Shown in pieces: positions 27,618 through 30,789 of a DNA stretch of 30,789 nt. This DNA is from a virus: IMG/VR virus record IMGVR_UViG_3300036766_002263, positions 1-30,789 of that record; one strand, given 5' to 3'. The notes below the pieces were generated by a model that saw only the letters and a program-made list of their open reading frames with translations, had not been told where the DNA came from and ran no database searches. How positions within the stretch are numbered: the stretch's first letter is position 1; every line of letters starts with the position of its first letter. The position numbers were made by a program, and so were the translations under genes.

Positions 27618-27692
27618 CTGCCGCTTGCTACTATGCTTGCCGGTTTCCGTGTTTGTTTAACAGCCAGAGATCGCCATAAGCGGAGTGCAACC

Positions 27693-28580
27693 GTGACACA
27701 GACCATTGGCTTCATCGGATTGGGCAACATGGGGCTGCCCATGGCCAGAAATCTCCTCAAGGCTGGCTTCAAGGTGCGCGTTTATAACCGCAGCCCCGAC
27801 AAGGCAAAGACCCTCGCCACAGAGGGTGCGATCATTGCTGCCCACGCGGCAGACACCGTAACGCCGGGCGGCATTGTGGTCACGATGCTTGCTAACGATG
27901 CCGCCGTGGAAGAAGTAATCGCCGGCCCCAACGGGATCGCCGCGGCACTTGGAACCGATGGCATCCATGTTTCGATGAGTACCATTGCGCCGGCCACATC
28001 AAGAAAATTGTCGGCAATCCACGCCCAGCGCGGCAGTCTTTATGTCGCTGCCCCGGTCTTCGGGCGTCCTGAAGCCGCCGCCGCAAAGAAACTCTGGATC
28101 TGCCAGTCCGGTGCCGCTTCCGCCAAGGAACGTATTCGTTCCGCCCTCGAAGCCATGGGGCAGGGAATCTACGATTTTGGTGAAGACCCCAGCGCCGCCA
28201 GCACCGTCAAGCTCTGCGGCAATCTCATGATTCTTTCTGTGCTGGAAACGCTCGGTGAAGCTTTCGCGCTCGCTGAGAAGAGTGGCCTGGACCGCAAGGC
28301 ACTCGCCTCCTTCTTTGGCGAAACCATCTTTGCGTGTCCGGTATACCAGACTTACGGGCGCAGTATCGCAGACAGAACCTACGAACCGGCGGGCTTCCGC
28401 GTCGAACTCGGACTAAAGGACGCCAATCTGATTATCGATGCAGCCAATAAAGCGGAAACGCCGATGCCTCTGGCGCACCTGGTTCAGGAAAGAATGCTGG
28501 CAGCAGTGGCCAATGGACATAAAAACCTGGATTGGGCAGCGATCGAACTGATGATTGCTGGAAATGCCGGGTTGCGTTGA
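27693..28580 (+). CDS. 3-hydroxyisobutyrate dehydrogenase-family NAD(P)-dependent oxidoreductase
   Basis: This 295-residue enzyme is of the beta-hydroxyacid dehydrogenase family, which oxidises or reduces short hydroxyacids with NAD(P). The Rossmann fold starts at once with IGFIGLGNMGLPMARNLLKA and GFKVRVYNRS. The substrate region has VSMSTIAPATSRKL and APVFGRPEAAAAKKLW. The helical C-terminal domain starts at VKLCGNLMILSVLETLGEAF and has LGLKDANLIIDAANKAETPM. The NRS after the second strand suggests NADPH preference. GTG at 27693, 8 bp after a GGAG, matches the family start. It appears to be the first ordinary chromosomal gene; it converges with the GlcG-like gene. The substrate cannot be told. 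Confidence 0.88.
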   Translation: MTQTIGFIGLGNMGLPMARNLLKAGFKVRVYNRSPDKAKTLATEGAIIAAHAADTVTPGGIVVTMLANDAAVEEVIAGPNGIAAALGTDGIHVSMSTIAPATSRKLSAIHAQRGSLYVAAPVFGRPEAAAAKKLWICQSGAASAKERIRSALEAMGQGIYDFGEDPSAASTVKLCGNLMILSVLETLGEAFALAEKSGLDRKALASFFGETIFACPVYQTYGRSIADRTYEPAGFRVELGLKDANLIIDAANKAETPMPLAHLVQERMLAAVANGHKNLDWAAIELMIAGNAGLR

Positions 28581-28624
28581 TGGGATAGAATTTTCACACC
28601 ATCCACTGACTCCGATGTCTTCGG

Positions 28625-29041
28625 TTACTCCAGTATCCTCGCGCCAGCGAGGGCAATCTGTCCATCTTCGGATGATTTGACGCCACTGACCCCGATGGCG
28701 CCGATTATTTTTCCTTTCCATGTCAACGGTACGCCTCCTTCCGATGGCACAACACCCGGAAGCCCCAACACTCCCTGACGGCCACCGGCTAAGGCATCCT
28801 CCCAGGCTTTAGTGGGCCGCTTGAACGCCACGGCGGCTTTGGCTTTACGAATGGCAATTTCCACGCTGCCGAACTGAGCGCTGTCGAGACGATCAAGACA
28901 AATCAAGTTCCCACCGTCATCCACCACGGCAATCACGACGGGCCAATCGTGTTGCAGTGCCTCAGCCTCCGCTGCCGCAATGACCTTTCTGGCGGTGGCG
29001 AGCGTTAATACGGATTTAACCGGCAACAAGTTGTCCGTCAT
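28625..29041 (-). CDS. GlcG/HbpS-family protein (DUF336)
   Basis: This 138-residue protein is of the heme-degrading/heme-binding GlcG/HbpS family. It has LTLATARKVIAAAEAEALQH, then WPVVIAVVDDGGNLICLDRL, AIRKAKAAVAFKRPTKAWED, GLPGVVPSEGGVPL and KGKIIGAIGVSGVKSSEDGQ. All the family's conserved blocks are present and length is standard. Family members bind heme or cobalamin, or act as small accessory proteins near dehydrogenases and glycolate genes. No signal peptide is seen, so it is cytoplasmic. It converges with the dehydrogenase gene and diverges from the lipoprotein gene. The ligand is unknown. Confidence 0.88.
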   Translation of the reverse strand: MTDNLLPVKSVLTLATARKVIAAAEAEALQHDWPVVIAVVDDGGNLICLDRLDSAQFGSVEIAIRKAKAAVAFKRPTKAWEDALAGGRQGVLGLPGVVPSEGGVPLTWKGKIIGAIGVSGVKSSEDGQIALAGARILE

Positions 29042-29112
29042 CGTTTTTCCCCGTTCCTTTCATTAACAGCAAGAAATCAATTTCACGAAAATCATGCCGC
29101 CAGTCTACGCAA

Positions 29113-29149
29113 TTGTTAAGTTTTTCAGAAACACTACAATAGCACGATG
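29113..29149 (+). promoter_or_regulatory. promoter for a possibly leaderless lipoprotein mRNA
   Basis: TTGTTA (29113-29118), a 16-bp spacer and TACAAT (29135-29140) form a sigma70-type promoter. The ATG at 29147 is 7 bp after the -10 and no ribosome binding site is present, so the transcript may begin at or near the start codon. Confidence 0.5.
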
Positions 29150-29542
29150 CTTCGTTGGACCCTTCTTGCAGCGGTATCCTTTATTCTGGCCGGCTGCGCC
29201 ACACCGGAAGCGGAAATACTGACCAAAATCGAAACCTACCCCGCGACCACGAATGTTGAAATCCTTCTGGATTTCCCGAAACAATCCTATAAAACGATTG
29301 CCATTCTTGAAGACCGATATGGCGGTACACCTGAGGAAATCAACGCGCGGCTATCCCGCAAGGCGGGCGAAATCGGGGCAGACGCTATAGTCATCGTCAG
29401 CATCAACGATAAAACCGTCACCAACTGGCTTATGATCGATCCCTACTATGATGCTCGCTCTCTGCGTCACCCTCACTATCGACCCGTTAAACAAAACTAC
29501 CGCAGCGTGCGTGCCAAGGCTATCAAGTTTTACTTGAAGTAA
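29147..29542 (+). CDS. small lipoprotein of unknown function
   Basis: This 131-residue protein has a lipoprotein signal, RWTLLAAVSFILAGC, with the lipobox L-A-G-C (residues 14-17). Residue 18 is Ala, so outer-membrane sorting is likely. The mature part has a beta-alpha segment, KQSYKTIAILEDRYGGTPEE, then KAGEIGADAIVIVSINDK, a pattern recalling small YbjQ/DUF4156-type domains, and a His/Tyr-rich end. I do not recognise a specific family. The start ATG lies just behind a promoter without a clear ribosome binding site. A shorter start is unlikely because it would remove the signal peptide. Confidence 0.75.
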   Translation: MLRWTLLAAVSFILAGCATPEAEILTKIETYPATTNVEILLDFPKQSYKTIAILEDRYGGTPEEINARLSRKAGEIGADAIVIVSINDKTVTNWLMIDPYYDARSLRHPHYRPVKQNYRSVRAKAIKFYLK

Positions 29543-29775
29543 TAGTCTCTACTTACTGTTTTGTATTGTAAAAATATATCCCACCGACTCCCGCCCTGCT
29601 GAAACAGTAACGAGTCCATCTGTCATAAAAATTCGGTAGCACGATTAGCGGCTTGTTGAATACCGTTCATCCGGGTTACCCTTCCGTTTGTAGGAAATTC
29701 GCCGCTTTGATATTGCAAGGCAAAAACATTTAAGGGAATCTAGGGTCAGTCTCAGCCCTTACACGGAGGTTTTAG

Positions 29776-29994
29776 ATGAGTACAGAAATGTGGGTGGTTA
29801 TTCTTCTGGCCTGGACCGTCACAGGCCTGCTTGTCGCAATTGCATTCGGCCGAATGAACCAGACCGAAGAAGTGGGTCAAGACGAAAAACTGCCAGTTTC
29901 CTCTGCGCAAGCTATAAAATACCTCCGCAGAAACAAGCGCAAAGCTACCGCTCGCTTATCGTCGCGCGACGCGGTGAGGCAGCATCGCTGCTAA
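29776..29994 (+). CDS. small membrane protein (72 aa)
   Basis: This 72-residue protein has one N-terminal membrane helix, MWVVILLAWTVTGLLVAIAF, followed by a charged soluble tail with GQDEKLPVSSAQAIKYLRRN and a basic, Arg-rich end. ATG at 29776 follows GGAGG with normal spacing. The tail would be cytoplasmic by the positive-inside rule. I do not recognise the family. It is separated from both neighbours by gaps and may be a single-gene unit. Confidence 0.6.
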   Translation: MSTEMWVVILLAWTVTGLLVAIAFGRMNQTEEVGQDEKLPVSSAQAIKYLRRNKRKATARLSSRDAVRQHRC

Positions 29995-30030
29995 CTAACT
30001 CAGCTTTTTCCTCCTTCAAGCCGGACAAAT

Positions 30031-30789
30031 CTAACCGGGGTGCTCCTCAGCCGGAGGTAGCACCGTCTTGTTGATGTTCCACGATAATGTGATTCTTGGC
30101 CGCACGCCGTTATAGGGATTAACGGTGTGCACCAGCTGGCTGGGGAAGATAATCATCGTTCCGGCAGCCATTTCTGGCAGAAATGGCGCCGTCATGCATT
30201 CTTTCTGGTCAGGACAGCACGTTGTCAGGCGCGGATCGACAAAACTGAAACGCCCGCCTTGCGGGTCGCCAAGGTCTTCATCACCCGGATCCAGACAATA
30301 AACGACACTCGCCACGGTACGCACATGGCTGTGCGGCATGCAGTAATCGCCGACACGGTAAACACCCGCCCAACACAGGTCCACTACCGCCTCCTCACTC
30401 TCCAGGACATGCTGAAATAACACCTTCGCCCGGGCATTGATCAATTCGGCTTCGGCACTGGCCCATTTTTCCAGGTGATGAATCCTGGCTCCACCAGCGC
30501 CACGGATGTGCCGCCCGCGCATCCGCTGGTGCTCCTCGAACTCAAGTATTTTGGAAATCAGACGGGGGTGGTATTCCTGGATGTCCGTAAATACCGTACT
30601 GCGGATGGTTGGATCGCAAAGCGAGTTGATCTTTTGATTTTGCGGCCATATCTGGATTGATTTCAGGCCAAGGTTGATCGCGCCACTCCCCGTGTCGTTG
30701 TGTGCTTCCGTTAGAGACTGGGGGTTTCCTATTACTTTGTCATGTAATTCATGCATGGGGATTGTCACGTCGCGGTCAGGTTCCAACAT
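30031..30789 (-). CDS. 2OG-Fe(II) oxygenase family protein (reaches the window edge)
   Basis: At least 252 residues are seen; the first ATG falls on the last base of the window, so the real start may lie beyond it. The C-terminal double-stranded beta-helix has YCMPHSHVRTVASVVYCLDP with the metal-binding His pair, GGRFSFVDPR, then GTMIIFPSQLVHTVNPYNGV with the third His, and RPRITLSWNINK with the 2-oxoglutarate-binding Arg. This matches the putative 2OG-Fe(II) oxygenase class (PF13759-like), enzymes that hydroxylate unknown substrates. The N-terminal half (about 1-130) is helical and likely carries substrate specificity. It is opposite in strand to the small membrane protein gene and has no co-directional neighbour in the window. 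Confidence 0.8.
   Translation of the reverse strand: MLEPDRDVTIPMHELHDKVIGNPQSLTEAHNDTGSGAINLGLKSIQIWPQNQKINSLCDPTIRSTVFTDIQEYHPRLISKILEFEEHQRMRGRHIRGAGGARIHHLEKWASAEAELINARAKVLFQHVLESEEAVVDLCWAGVYRVGDYCMPHSHVRTVASVVYCLDPGDEDLGDPQGGRFSFVDPRLTTCCPDQKECMTAPFLPEMAAGTMIIFPSQLVHTVNPYNGVRPRITLSWNINKTVLPPAEEHPG

Overview
The window looks like a mosaic integration hotspot in a proteobacterial chromosome, probably beta- or gammaproteobacterial. The basis is the mid-to-high GC content, a VPLPA/PEP-CTERM-type sorting signal, P4-like integrase and AlpA genes, and many type II toxin-antitoxin (TA) loci. No species can be named from sequence alone. From about 1 to 27.45 kb almost everything is mobile or phage-derived. 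From about 27.7 kb to the end the genes look like ordinary chromosomal ones.

Region A (1 to about 8.84 kb) is a P4/satellite-like integrative element. It holds a P4-type tyrosine integrase, a decayed terminase-small-subunit-like relict, a HigBA toxin-antitoxin pair, an AlpA-type excision regulator, and a Toprim/DUF3987 primase-helicase in a tightly packed operon with four small genes. An opposing gene encodes a secreted HAF-repeat protein. A 26-bp stretch at 8813-8838 resembles the 3' end of a tRNA (Pro-like, ending CTCCGACCA) and may be the distal attachment site.

Region B (about 9.06-10.5 kb) is a TA cluster on the minus strand: an orphan HicB antitoxin, an XRE-type antitoxin whose partner gene looks cut off, and an intact RelE/Gp49-type toxin with its HTH antitoxin. 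A nearly identical copy of this last pair lies in inverted orientation at 17.81-18.48 kb.

Region C (about 10.8-17.8 kb), bracketed by the two inverted TA copies, is the most interesting part. It contains a large serine recombinase broken by one base, a second AlpA-like regulator, a 911-residue Toprim/Walker-A primase-helicase, and an iteron array with an AT-rich stretch. Two small genes and a XerC/D-like tyrosine recombinase follow. In the array, four copies of TGCGCGGGTY are spaced exactly 21 bp apart, with further direct and inverted copies beyond an AT-rich polypurine/polypyrimidine tract. This is the layout of an element that can replicate after excision. I found no recognised named system that it matches.

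Region D (about 18.5-27.45 kb) has a small serine resolvase with palindromes around it. It is followed by a partial siphophage morphogenesis module: a small Cys-containing phage protein, a connector-like protein, a major capsid protein with its own promoter and terminators, three tandem tail-assembly-chaperone-like paralogues and a tape measure protein. The third chaperone has an apparent -1 programmed frameshift extension. Terminase, portal, protease and tail tube genes are absent. A possible attenuator-type structured RNA precedes the module.

Region E (27.7-30.8 kb) holds a beta-hydroxyacid dehydrogenase, a GlcG/HbpS-like protein, a lipoprotein, a small membrane protein and a 2OG-Fe(II) oxygenase running off the window edge.
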